DNA from: an uncultured Eubacteriales bacterium
GTDB taxonomy: Bacteria; Bacillota; Clostridia; Christensenellales; CAG-138
Reading direction: 5' to 3'
NCBI GenBank assembly: GCA_900550525.1
Contig: URSN01000096.1
Location: 1 to 7,395 of the forward strand
Length of the DNA stretch: 7,395 nt
The position numbers were made by a program, and so were the translations under genes. The notes under the pieces are model-generated. The model was not told where the DNA came from. It worked only from the letters and a program-made list of their open reading frames with translations, and made no database searches. Shown one piece after another: positions 1 through 5,582 of this stretch; positions within the stretch are counted from its first letter, which is position 1, and each line of letters begins with the position of its first letter.

Positions 1-1
1 C

Positions 2-658
2 ATCGACGAGGACGCGGCCGACGCGCCCGCGGGGGAAAAGCGCCGCCTGCGCGCGGGCGAGCGCGCATCGCTCCTGCTGATCCTCGCGTCGGTGGTGTGC
101 TGGTTCTTCGGCTACAACGCGGTCACGTCCAAATACTCCGTCTACGCCAGCAAGGTACTCGGCCTCGATTACAACAGCACGCTGATGCTGGCCAACGCCG
201 CCGCCGTGGCGGCCTACCTGCCGGTGGGCGTCGCGGCGTCGAAGATCGGGCGCAAAAAGACCATCCTCTGCGGCGTGGCGATGCTGTGCGCGTCGTTCGC
301 CGTGGCCGCCTTTTTGCGCGCGGAGAGCCCGCCGCTGCTGATGAACTGCATGTTCGCGCTCGCCGGCGTGGGCTGGGCGACGATCAACGTCAACAGCTTC
401 CCGATGGTGGTGGAGCTCTCGCGCGGCGGCGACGTGGGCCGCTACACCGGCTTCTACTACACCGCGAGCATGGCCGCGCAGACCGCCACGCCGTACCTGT
501 CCGGCCTGCTGATGGACCGCTTCGGCATGACGGCGCTGTTCCCGTACGCGGCGGCGTTCGTGGCGCTGGCGTTTTTGACGATGCTGCCGGTGCGCCACGG
601 CGACAGCCGGCCCCTGCCCGCGGGCGGGCTTGAATCGCTCGGCGGCGCGGACGGGTGA
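2..658 (+). CDS. MFS transporter, SLC45-like, C-terminal half (5' truncated by window)
   Basis: This is the C-terminal half of a major facilitator superfamily transporter in the cytoplasmic membrane. The frame is open to the left edge, so a GTG at position 92 is internal and not the start; 218 residues are visible. The first ~22 residues are charged (IDEDAADAPAGEKRR...), as expected for the central cytoplasmic loop, and about six hydrophobic segments follow, consistent with TM7-TM12. A GRKK motif at visible residues 83-86 fits the MFS loop between TM8 and TM9. The stretches VVELSRGGDVGRYTGFYY and SGLLMDRFG resemble Firmicutes proteins annotated as SLC45-type (sugar/H+ symporter-like) MFS carriers. 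The substrate cannot be read from the sequence. The last ~20 residues are a hydrophilic Gly/Pro-rich tail. The gene ends 50 bp upstream of the infC promoter and I see no clear terminator of its own. Family confidence is high, substrate unknown. Confidence 0.88.
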   Translation: MDEDAADAPAGEKRRLRAGERASLLLILASVVCWFFGYNAVTSKYSVYASKVLGLDYNSTLMLANAAAVAAYLPVGVAASKIGRKKTILCGVAMLCASFAVAAFLRAESPPLLMNCMFALAGVGWATINVNSFPMVVELSRGGDVGRYTGFYYTASMAAQTATPYLSGLLMDRFGMTALFPYAAAFVALAFLTMLPVRHGDSRPLPAGGLESLGGADG

Positions 659-708
659 CGCGCGCGGCGGCGGGCGCGCCAAAGCGGGGCGGCCTGTAAA
701 AAAAGCCC

Positions 709-737
709 TTGACACGGGGGAAAAATGTCCCTATAAT
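709..737 (+). promoter_or_regulatory. Consensus sigma-A promoter for the infC operon
   Basis: A perfect -35 TTGACA lies at 709-714 and a perfect -10 TATAAT at 732-737, separated by exactly 17 bp. Transcription should begin near 744. The A/T-rich stretch (702-737) stands out from the GC-rich surroundings. It is placed to drive infC-rpmI-rplT and the genes behind them, leaving a leader of about 130 nt. A consensus-strength promoter fits a ribosomal protein operon whose output is then trimmed by attenuation. Confidence 0.93.
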
Positions 738-822
738 GATACCGTTCAAGCAGAAGCGCCCGCTTCTCACCTGCCGGCAAAGGGCCAGGCACGGTCGATC
801 GACAGCAACAGCCGTTTGGTTC

Positions 823-857
823 GTAGGTGGGCGCAGCTTGCGCCCACTACTTTTTTT
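823..857 (+). terminator. Intrinsic terminator (attenuator) directly upstream of infC
   Basis: The 5' arm 823-835 (GTAGGTGGGCGCA) pairs with the 3' arm 839-850 (TGCGCCCACTAC). This gives 12 base pairs with one bulged G at 827 and a 3-nt loop, followed immediately by seven T at 851-857. It lies downstream of the promoter and only three bases before the infC Shine-Dalgarno sequence, so it would stop transcripts before infC unless an alternative structure forms. That position is what a ribosomal-protein attenuator needs. It could also partly terminate transcripts arriving from the upstream MFS gene. Confidence 0.88.
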
Positions 858-859
858 AC

Positions 860-866
860 GGAGGTG
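860..866 (+). promoter_or_regulatory. Shine-Dalgarno sequence fixing the AUC start of infC
   Basis: GGAGGTG is complementary to the 3' end of 16S rRNA and leaves a 7-nt spacer to ATC 874. No ATG, GTG or TTG in the infC frame lies at a usable distance, so this site decides the non-canonical start. It begins three bases after the attenuator T-tract. Confidence 0.85.
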
Positions 867-873
867 TTTCGCC

Positions 874-1389
874 ATCGCTACGCAGGACCTGATGATCAAC
901 GAGGAGATCCGCGACCCGCAGGTGCGCCTGATCGACGAAAACGGCAGCCAGCTCGGCATCGTCAGCATCCGGGAGGCGCAGTCGCTCGCCGACCAGCGCA
1001 ATCTCGATCTGGTCAAGATCGCCCCGGGCAGCAACCCGCCGGTCTGCAAACTGATGGACTACGGGAAGTACCGCTTTGAAATGGCCAAGCGCGAAAAGGA
1101 ACAGCGCCGCAACCAGAAGATCATCGAAATCAAGGAGGTGCGCCTGTCCGCCACCATCGACCTGCACGACATGGAGGTCAAGGCCAAGGCGGCGCGGCGC
1201 TTCTTCGCCGACGGCAACAAGGTCAAGGTCTCCATCCGCTTCCGCGGCCGGCAGATCACGCACGGGGAGATCGGCCTTGACGTGATGAACCAGTTCTACG
1301 GGATGGTCCAGGAGAACGCCGTCATCGAGCGTCCTGCACGGCAGGAGGGCCGCAACATGTTCATGGTGCTCGCACCGAAGAATACTTGA
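874..1389 (+). CDS. infC: Translation initiation factor IF-3 (AUC start codon)
   Basis: IF3 binds the 30S subunit, keeps it apart from 50S and checks start-codon/initiator tRNA pairing. The product is 171 residues, normal for bacterial IF3. The N-domain begins with [18 protein letters not shown], followed by [18 protein letters not shown] (59-76), which covers the family signature and the basic linker. The C-domain runs from about residue 83, with [13 protein letters not shown] and [15 protein letters not shown] place the start at ATC 874 because GGAGGTG (860-866) sits 7 nt upstream, whereas the first in-frame ATG (892) is 25 nt away. Non-canonical AUU/AUC/AUA starts are a known hallmark of infC and underlie IF3 self-repression, since IF3 rejects non-AUG starts. 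A TTG further upstream in the same frame is the -35 promoter box and not a start. First gene of the infC-rpmI-rplT operon. Confidence 0.96.
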   Translation: MATQDLMINEEIRDPQVRLIDENGSQLGIVSIREAQSLADQRNLDLVKIAPGSNPPVCKLMDYGKYRFEMAKREKEQRRNQKIIEIKEVRLSATIDLHDMEVKAKAARRFFADGNKVKVSIRFRGRQITHGEIGLDVMNQFYGMVQENAVIERPARQEGRNMFMVLAPKNT

Positions 1390-1420
1390 AGCTGGAAGAA
1401 ACGACAGGAGGTTCCCCAAA

Positions 1421-1618
1421 ATGCCCAAGCTGAAATCCCACCGCGGCGCTGCAAAGCGTTTTTCCCTGACCAAGTCTGGAAAAATCAAGCGCGGTAAGGC
1501 GTACAAGAGCCATATTCTGACCAAGAAGTCCACCAAGCGCCTGCGCGGCCTCCGCCAGACCGGCTACATCGCCGGCTGCGAAGAGAAGAAGATCCGCAAA
1601 CTGATCCCGTACAGCTAA
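1421..1618 (+). CDS. rpmI: 50S ribosomal protein L35
   Basis: L35 (bL35) is a small basic protein of the large ribosomal subunit. The 65-residue product has the usual length and features: it starts [14 protein letters not shown], continues [17 protein letters not shown] and ends in a KLIPY-type tail. The protein is dominated by Lys and Arg, as expected for an rRNA-binding protein. ATG 1421 follows AGGAGG (1406-1411) with a 9-nt spacer. It lies 31 nt behind infC and its stop overlaps the Shine-Dalgarno sequence of rplT, so the three genes are clearly co-transcribed. Confidence 0.97.
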   Translation: MPKLKSHRGAAKRFSLTKSGKIKRGKAYKSHILTKKSTKRLRGLRQTGYIAGCEEKKIRKLIPYS

Positions 1619-1632
1619 GGAGGAACACGATC

Positions 1633-1989
1633 ATGGCCAGAATCAAAAGAGCAGTCAACGCCCTGAAAAAGCGCCGCAAGGTGCTGCGCCTCGCCCGGGG
1701 CTACTATGGCGCCAAGAGCAAGCAGTACCGCGCCGCGAGCCAGCAGGTCATGAAGTCCATGGCCTACGCCTACGTCGGCCGCAAGAATAAAAAGCGCGAA
1801 TACCGCCGCCTGTGGATCGCCCGCATCAACGCCGGCGCCCGCCTGTGCGGCACGACCTACAGCCGCATGATCAACGGCCTGAAGGTCGCCGGCATCGAGA
1901 TCAACCGCAAGGTGCTCGCCGACCTCGCCGTGACCGACATGAACGCGTTCCGCGAGCTGGCGGAGATCGCCGAAAAGGCGCGCGCGTAA
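1633..1989 (+). CDS. rplT: 50S ribosomal protein L20
   Basis: L20 (bL20) binds 23S rRNA early in 50S assembly and, in bacteria studied, represses its own operon by binding the mRNA. The 118-residue product is the family's usual length. It starts [18 protein letters not shown], followed by [15 protein letters not shown] and [16 protein letters not shown], which form the basic N-terminal extension. The C-terminal globular domain (about residues 60-118) includes [20 protein letters not shown] and LADLAVTD, the part known to act in feedback control. ATG 1633 follows AAGGAGGA (1617-1624), which overlaps the rpmI stop codon. L20 is the likely effector for the leader upstream of infC. Confidence 0.97.
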   Translation: MARIKRAVNALKKRRKVLRLARGYYGAKSKQYRAASQQVMKSMAYAYVGRKNKKREYRRLWIARINAGARLCGTTYSRMINGLKVAGIEINRKVLADLAVTDMNAFRELAEIAEKARA

Positions 1990-2004
1990 TGCACCAACCG
2001 CCAT

Positions 2005-2027
2005 ACAGGCGCCCGAGCGGCGCCTGT
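2005..2027 (+). other. Perfect intercistronic hairpin between rplT and the methyltransferase gene
   Basis: ACAGGCGCC (2005-2013) and GGCGCCTGT (2019-2027) form a perfect 9-bp stem with a 5-nt loop (CGAGC). No run of T follows (the next bases are TGCGCTA), so it is not a standard intrinsic terminator. It may be an mRNA processing or stabilising element that separates the highly expressed ribosomal genes from the downstream genes, or a weak terminator. It lies 17 nt before the AAGGAGG of the next gene. Confidence 0.6.
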
Positions 2028-2059
2028 TGCGCTATCTGCCGGGGAAGGAGGAACCGCCC

Positions 2060-2824
2060 TTGTACACGCCCGTCATCACCAGCCGCATGAACGACGCCGT
2101 GCGCGCCACGCGCGCCCTCGCCGCCGCCAGGGCGCGCCACGAACAGGGGCTGCACCTGGCCGAGGGGGAGAAACTCGTGGCCGAGGCGGCCGCCGCCGGC
2201 GCGTCCATCGCGCGGCTGTTCGTCGAAGAGGGGTACGCCGCGCCGCCGGGCGCTGAGGCGGAGGCCGTCTACACCGTCTCGCGCGGCGTGATGGAGGCGC
2301 TGTGCCAAAGCCGCACGCCGCAGCATGTGTGCGCCGCGGTGCGCACGCCGGATACCGGCCTGCCGGAGGCGTTCCCGGCGGGGCTCATCGTCGTGCTCGA
2401 CCGGGTGCAGGACGCGGGCAACGTGGGCACGATCGTGCGCACGGCGGACGCGTTCGGCGCCGCAGGGGTGCTGCTGGGCGCGGGCTCGGCCGACCCGTAT
2501 TCCGGCAAGGCGCTGCGCGCGGCCATGGGCTCGACCTACCATCTGCCCGTCTGGCAGGGGGAGGCGGCCGCCGCGCTCGACCGGCTGCTCGCCGAGGGTT
2601 TCTGCTGCCTGTGCGGGCATCTCGGCGGGGAGCGGGAGCCCCCGGCCGTCTCGCCGCGCACGGCGCTGGTGATCGGCAACGAGGGCCGCGGCGTGTCCGG
2701 CGACGTGGCGGCGCGCTGCGCGCTCTGGCGCCTGCCGATGCGCGGCCGCGCCGAATCGCTCAATGCGGCGGTGGCCGCCGCGCTGATGATCTACGAACTG
2801 TCCGGACGCATGGCCGCCCTGTGA
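2060..2824 (+). CDS. SpoU/TrmH-family RNA 2'-O-methyltransferase (TTG start)
   Basis: This is a SPOUT-class enzyme predicted to transfer a methyl group from S-adenosylmethionine to a ribose 2'-OH of rRNA or tRNA. The 254-residue product opens with VITSRMNDAVRATRALAAAR and LHLAEGEKLV, the N-terminal substrate-binding domain of RlmB/YsgA-like proteins (to about residue 95). The catalytic trefoil-knot domain has all three motifs: RVQDAGNVGTIVRTADAFG (115-133), VIGNEGRGVS (204-213) and LPMRGRAESLNAAVA (225-239). I chose TTG 2060 because AAGGAGG (2045-2051) lies 8 nt upstream; an in-frame TTG at 2027 lies inside the 2005-2027 hairpin and has no binding site. Methyltransferases of this family often neighbour rplT in Clostridia. 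The exact target nucleotide cannot be named. Confidence 0.92.
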   Translation: MYTPVITSRMNDAVRATRALAAARARHEQGLHLAEGEKLVAEAAAAGASIARLFVEEGYAAPPGAEAEAVYTVSRGVMEALCQSRTPQHVCAAVRTPDTGLPEAFPAGLIVVLDRVQDAGNVGTIVRTADAFGAAGVLLGAGSADPYSGKALRAAMGSTYHLPVWQGEAAAALDRLLAEGFCCLCGHLGGEREPPAVSPRTALVIGNEGRGVSGDVAARCALWRLPMRGRAESLNAAVAAALMIYELSGRMAAL

Positions 2825-2855
2825 GCGGCCGGGAAGAAAGGAAGGCAAACAAGGT

Positions 2856-3392
2856 ATGAAACGGGTCCTGATCGTGGTGGACATGCAGAACGATTTCGTC
2901 TCCGGCGCGCTCGGCACGCCCGAGGCGCGCGCCATCGAGCCGGCCGTGGCCGCGCGCATCCGCTGTTTTGACGGCGAGGTGTGCGCCTCGCTCGACACGC
3001 ACGGGCCGGACTACCTGCGCACGCAGGAGGGGCAGCGCCGCCCCGTCCCGCACTGCCTGGCGGGCACGGCAGGGCACGCGCTCACGGACGGGGTGCGGGC
3101 GGCGCTTGCCGAGCGCGGCATGGACGACGCGGCGCATCTGCTGCAAAAGGATACCTTCGGCGCGCGCGAGCTGCCCGGGCGGATCGCCGCGGCGCTGTGC
3201 GGCGCGCCGGAGGAGGTCGTGCTCGCGGGCGTGTGCACGGACATCTGCGTGATCTCCAACGCGCTGCTGGTCAAGGCGTTCTTCCCCGAGGCGCGCGTGG
3301 CGGTGGACGCCGCCTGCTGCGCGGGCGTCACGCCAAAAAGCCATCAAACGGCGCTCGACGCCATGCGCGCCTGCCAGATCGACGTGCTCTGA
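2856..3392 (+). CDS. Isochorismatase-family cysteine hydrolase (nicotinamidase-like)
   Basis: This is a predicted cytoplasmic hydrolase of the isochorismatase/nicotinamidase fold, 178 residues and complete. The catalytic triad is visible: Asp9 in VVDMQNDF, Lys98 in QKDTFGA, and Cys131 in LAGVCTDICVISNA. Metal-ligand candidates are Asp47 and His49 in LDTHGPDYL and His66 in PVPHC. Nicotinamidase (PncA, NAD salvage) is the closest named activity, and the GVCTDICV box matches that group well. However, related clostridial cysteine hydrolases are often unassigned, so I give no symbol. ATG 2856 is preceded by AAAGGAAGG (2837-2845). The gene follows the methyltransferase by 31 nt on the same strand and ends 24 bp before a strong terminator, so it is probably the last gene of the infC transcription unit. 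Confidence 0.88.
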   Translation: MKRVLIVVDMQNDFVSGALGTPEARAIEPAVAARIRCFDGEVCASLDTHGPDYLRTQEGQRRPVPHCLAGTAGHALTDGVRAALAERGMDDAAHLLQKDTFGARELPGRIAAALCGAPEEVVLAGVCTDICVISNALLVKAFFPEARVAVDAACCAGVTPKSHQTALDAMRACQIDVL

Positions 3393-3416
3393 CGCGCAGC
3401 CTCCCCAAAACGCAGG

Positions 3417-3453
3417 GCATCCCCGGAACCCGCCGGTTCCGGGGATGCTTTTT
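3417..3453 (+). terminator. Strong intrinsic terminator between convergent genes
   Basis: GCATCCCCGGAACC (3417-3430) and GGTTCCGGGGATGC (3435-3448) form a perfect 14-bp stem with a CGCC loop, followed by five T (3449-3453). It closes the plus-strand infC-to-hydrolase unit. The minus-strand natB-like gene ends at 3479 facing it. On that strand the stem is followed by a spaced T-run (AAAA at 3407-3410 on plus), so it may also work, more weakly, in the other direction. Confidence 0.92.
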
Positions 3454-3478
3454 CGCTGCCGCGCGCCGCGGCCATCCC

Positions 3479-4681
3479 TCAGCGCGAGAACATGATCTTC
3501 TCGCTGTTGAACATGCGCGTGAGCACCCACGCGCCAAACGCCGCATAGAGCACGTTGCTCGCCACGGTGAGCGCGATGCACAGCGGGTCGGCCGCAAAGG
3601 CGAGGATCGCGCTCATGGCCTGCACGCTGTTGTAGAGCGGGATGAGGTAGAGCAGCGGCTGCTGCGGCGCGCCGCCGCCGAGCATGGACGTGATGCCCAC
3701 GAGGATCACCAGCAGCATCAGCGGCGAGACGGTGGTGCCCGCCTCCTTGACGCTCCGGGCCGCGGCGGAGATGATCGAGATGAGCGCGATGACCAGCAGC
3801 ACCGTCGAGAGCACGACGGCCAGCAGCAGCGCGTACTCCCGCACGCCGTAGGCCGCGGCGCTGAGCTGATCGCTCGAGAGGCCCATGAGCTTCGGCATGG
3901 AGAGCATGGTGCCGGCAAAGCTCGACAGGCCGCTCAGCAGCGCGGCGACGCTGAGGCTGACGATCTTGCCGATGGCCAGCTCGCTGCGCCTGACGGGCGT
4001 GACCAGCAGCGTGGCGATGGTGCCGCGCTCCTTTTCGCCGGCGATGGACTCCGGCGCGACGGCCATGCAGCCGCTGAACACGAACATGAGCATGAGCATC
4101 GGCACGCGCATGGAAACGCCCCTGCCCGTCGCGTCGCTCTCGGTGGCGAGGTCGTACGGCCCGGCGCCGGCGTTCACGTCGAAGCGGTTGGCAAGGCGCT
4201 GCTCGTAGCCGTCGAGCACGCCGGCCACGAGCGCCTGCGCGCCGGAGGAATCGACCGAGGCGGAGTTGTAGTAGATCGCGACGTTGGGCGCCGGCTCGCC
4301 GGAGGCAACGTCGTATGCCGCGACGGCCGCGTCAAAATCCGCCGGGAACACGACGTAGGCCGCCGCATCGTCGCCCGCCGCCACGCGCGCGCGCAGCGCG
4401 GCGCCGTCCATGCCGTCGGCGTCGATGAGCGTCGCCGGCTGTTCGGCAAACGCATCCGCAAGGCTTGCCGGCATGTGCTGCACATAGATGCGCATGTCCG
4501 CATCCGTCTGCGCGGTGAAGCGGTCGGCCAGGAACGTGCCCATGAGCGTATAGACGATGTAGATCATCAGCCCCGGCAGCAGCACGGTGCCCAGCAGCAT
4601 CCGCCGGTCGCCAAAGAGGCGGGCGAGCTCCTTTTTGATGATGGTCAGCACGTTGCCGCGCCGCCTGTCCCGTCCGTTCAT
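3479..4681 (-). CDS. ABC-2 type exporter permease, NatB-like
   Basis: This is the membrane subunit of an ABC exporter, 400 residues. TM1 lies at about 29-51 (MLLGTVLLPGLMIYIVYTL), followed by a ~140-residue extracytoplasmic domain (52-190). About five further hydrophobic segments lie near 192-212, 238-262, 284-306, 320-338 and 366-387. Between TM2 and TM3 is EKERGTIATLLVTPVRR (216-232), the cytoplasmic coupling motif typical of NatB/ABC-2 permeases. The C-terminus MFNSEKIMF is also NatB-like. B. subtilis NatAB exports Na+, but many relatives have unknown substrates. ATG 4681 overlaps the stop of the ATPase gene as ATGA, indicating translational coupling; an AGGAAGGGGGG site precedes it inside the ATPase gene. 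I give no symbol because transport specificity is not proven. Confidence 0.9.
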   Translation of the reverse strand: MNGRDRRRGNVLTIIKKELARLFGDRRMLLGTVLLPGLMIYIVYTLMGTFLADRFTAQTDADMRIYVQHMPASLADAFAEQPATLIDADGMDGAALRARVAAGDDAAAYVVFPADFDAAVAAYDVASGEPAPNVAIYYNSASVDSSGAQALVAGVLDGYEQRLANRFDVNAGAGPYDLATESDATGRGVSMRVPMLMLMFVFSGCMAVAPESIAGEKERGTIATLLVTPVRRSELAIGKIVSLSVAALLSGLSSFAGTMLSMPKLMGLSSDQLSAAAYGVREYALLLAVVLSTVLLVIALISIISAAARSVKEAGTTVSPLMLLVILVGITSMLGGGAPQQPLLYLIPLYNSVQAMSAILAFAADPLCIALTVASNVLYAAFGAWVLTRMFNSEKIMFSR

Positions 4682-5454
4682 GCGAGCCGCCCCCCTTCCT
4701 GTTCATAGAGCGCGAAGAACCGGTCCTCCAGCGAGAGGCCGTCCTTCACCGCCGTGAGCGTATCGCAGCGGACCATGCGCCCGTCGATGATGACGCCCAC
4801 GCGGTCGCACAGCTTTTCGGCAAGGTCGAAGATGTGCGTGGAGAGCAGGATGCTCTTGCCCGCGGCGCGGCACTCGCGCAGGAAATCCGTCACCACGCGC
4901 GCGGTGATCACGTCGAGCCCGTTGGTCGGCTCGTCGAAGATGATCACATCCGGGTCGTGCACCACGGAGATGACCAGCGACACCTTCTGCTTCATGCCGG
5001 TGGACAGGTCCCCCACCCGGACCTCCGCAAACGCGCCGATGCCGAAGCGCTCGAACAGCCGCTCCCTGCGCGCGCGGCGCACGTCCGCCGGCACGCCGTG
5101 CAGGTCGGAAAAGAAATCGTACAGGGCGTTGGGGGTGAAGAAATCCTCCAGCTTGAGCTCGCTGGTCAGAAAGCCGATGCGCGCGCGCACGTCCGCCGGC
5201 GCGGTGCGGATGCTCGCGCCGTCGATGAGCGCGTCGCCCTCGTCCGGTTTGATGAGCGTGGCGAGCATGCGCAGCGTGGTCGTCTTGCCGGCGCCGTTGG
5301 GGCCCAGCAGGCCGAACACCTCGCCGCGGTACGCCGTGAACGACAGGCCGTCCACCGCCACGCGCAGCGCCTCCTTCGTATGCTCGAGCTTTTGCTGCCT
5401 GCGCGAGAGACGGAACGTTTTTTTGAGGCCGTCGGCCTCAATGATCGGCTGCAA
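4678..5454 (-). CDS. ABC transporter ATP-binding protein, NatA-like (TTG start)
   Basis: This is the ATPase that powers the permease encoded directly downstream. In the 258-residue product I see Walker A GPNGAGKT (51-58), signature LSTGMKQKVSL (150-160), Walker B VIIFDEP (170-176, catalytic Glu175), D-loop GLD, and the switch His207 in STHIF. The Q-loop region reads GFLTSELKLEDFFTPN, with no glutamine in the usual place; this wording recurs in NatA-type proteins as I recall them. The start is set at TTG 5454 because GGGAGGAGG (5461-5469 on plus) leaves a 6-nt spacer. The frame stays open upstream to 5526, but that extension would cross the predicted promoter. The natA-natB order with ATGA overlap indicates a two-gene exporter operon. 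Confidence 0.93.
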   Translation of the reverse strand: MQPIIEADGLKKTFRLSRRQQKLEHTKEALRVAVDGLSFTAYRGEVFGLLGPNGAGKTTTLRMLATLIKPDEGDALIDGASIRTAPADVRARIGFLTSELKLEDFFTPNALYDFFSDLHGVPADVRRARRERLFERFGIGAFAEVRVGDLSTGMKQKVSLVISVVHDPDVIIFDEPTNGLDVITARVVTDFLRECRAAGKSILLSTHIFDLAEKLCDRVGVIIDGRMVRCDTLTAVKDGLSLEDRFFALYEQEGGRLA

Positions 5455-5516
5455 GCGATACCTCCTCCCGGCGCGCTCCTTTTCCGGCAAACCGCCGCCG
5501 CGCGCCGCCGGCAAAC

Positions 5517-5545
5517 AGTATAGCATACCCGCCGCGGCGCCGCAA
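5517..5545 (-). promoter_or_regulatory. Extended -10 promoter for the natAB-like operon
   Basis: Read on the minus strand, TTGCGG (5545-5540) and TATACT (5522-5517) are separated by exactly 17 bp, and a TG one base before the -10 gives an extended -10 element (TGCTATACT). Transcription would start near 5510, leaving a ~55-nt leader before TTG 5454. It lies between the HAD gene end (5583) and the ATPase gene, so the exporter can be expressed independently of the genes upstream. Confidence 0.7.
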
Positions 5546-5582
5546 GGGCGGGGCGGCCTGTCCAGAAGGCCTGGCGCGGCGC

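Larger units (their letters stand above)
744..873 (+). promoter_or_regulatory. infC leader RNA, candidate L20-type autoregulatory leader
   Basis: This is the ~130-nt 5' leader between the predicted transcription start and the infC start codon. Visible elements are a hairpin at 752-757/762-767 (AGAAGC, loop GCCC, GCTTCT), a self-complementary GTCGATCGAC at 794-803, and the intrinsic terminator at 823-857. The segments 756-760 (GCGCC) and 768-772 (CACCT) can together pair with 825-834 (AGGTGGGCGC), the 5' arm of the terminator. That pairing is exclusive with both the early hairpin and the terminator, so it is a plausible antiterminator. In Bacillus subtilis this operon is repressed by L20 through premature termination in the infC leader, and an Rfam family for L20 leaders exists. 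Membership here is inferred from operon context and layout, not from a covariance-model match. Confidence 0.65.

Noticed and set aside
673..680. GGCGCGCC palindrome upstream of the infC promoter as a possible operator
   Set aside because: It is a short GC palindrome expected by chance in this composition, about 30 bp upstream of the -35 box, without a second copy or other support.
709..873. N-terminal extension of IF3 starting at TTG 709
   Set aside because: The TTG is the -35 promoter box, so transcription starts downstream of it. The extension covers the attenuator and has no similarity to IF3.
2981..4708. A 575-codon plus-strand open frame running antisense across the natB-like gene
   Set aside because: Its product is an Arg/Ala/His/Gly-rich composition typical of out-of-frame GC-rich DNA. 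It covers the cysteine hydrolase in another frame, the strong terminator, and the whole opposite-strand permease. It shows no domain and no ribosome binding site.
5455..5526. 24-residue N-terminal extension of the NatA-like protein to 5526
   Set aside because: The better ribosome binding site serves TTG 5454, and the extension would start inside the predicted -10/-35 region of the operon's own promoter.
684..5561. A 14-bp identical sequence (GCGGGGCGGCCTGT) in two intergenic gaps, 684-697 and 5548-5561
   Set aside because: A match of this length is not surprising by chance in 7 kb of ~70% GC sequence. The two copies have no shared position relative to promoters or genes and no flanking similarity.
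5546..5582. Possible terminator behind the HAD gene (CCAG/CTGG and GGCC repeats)
   Set aside because: The stems are only 4 bp and no T-tract follows on the minus strand, so it does not meet the standard for an intrinsic terminator.
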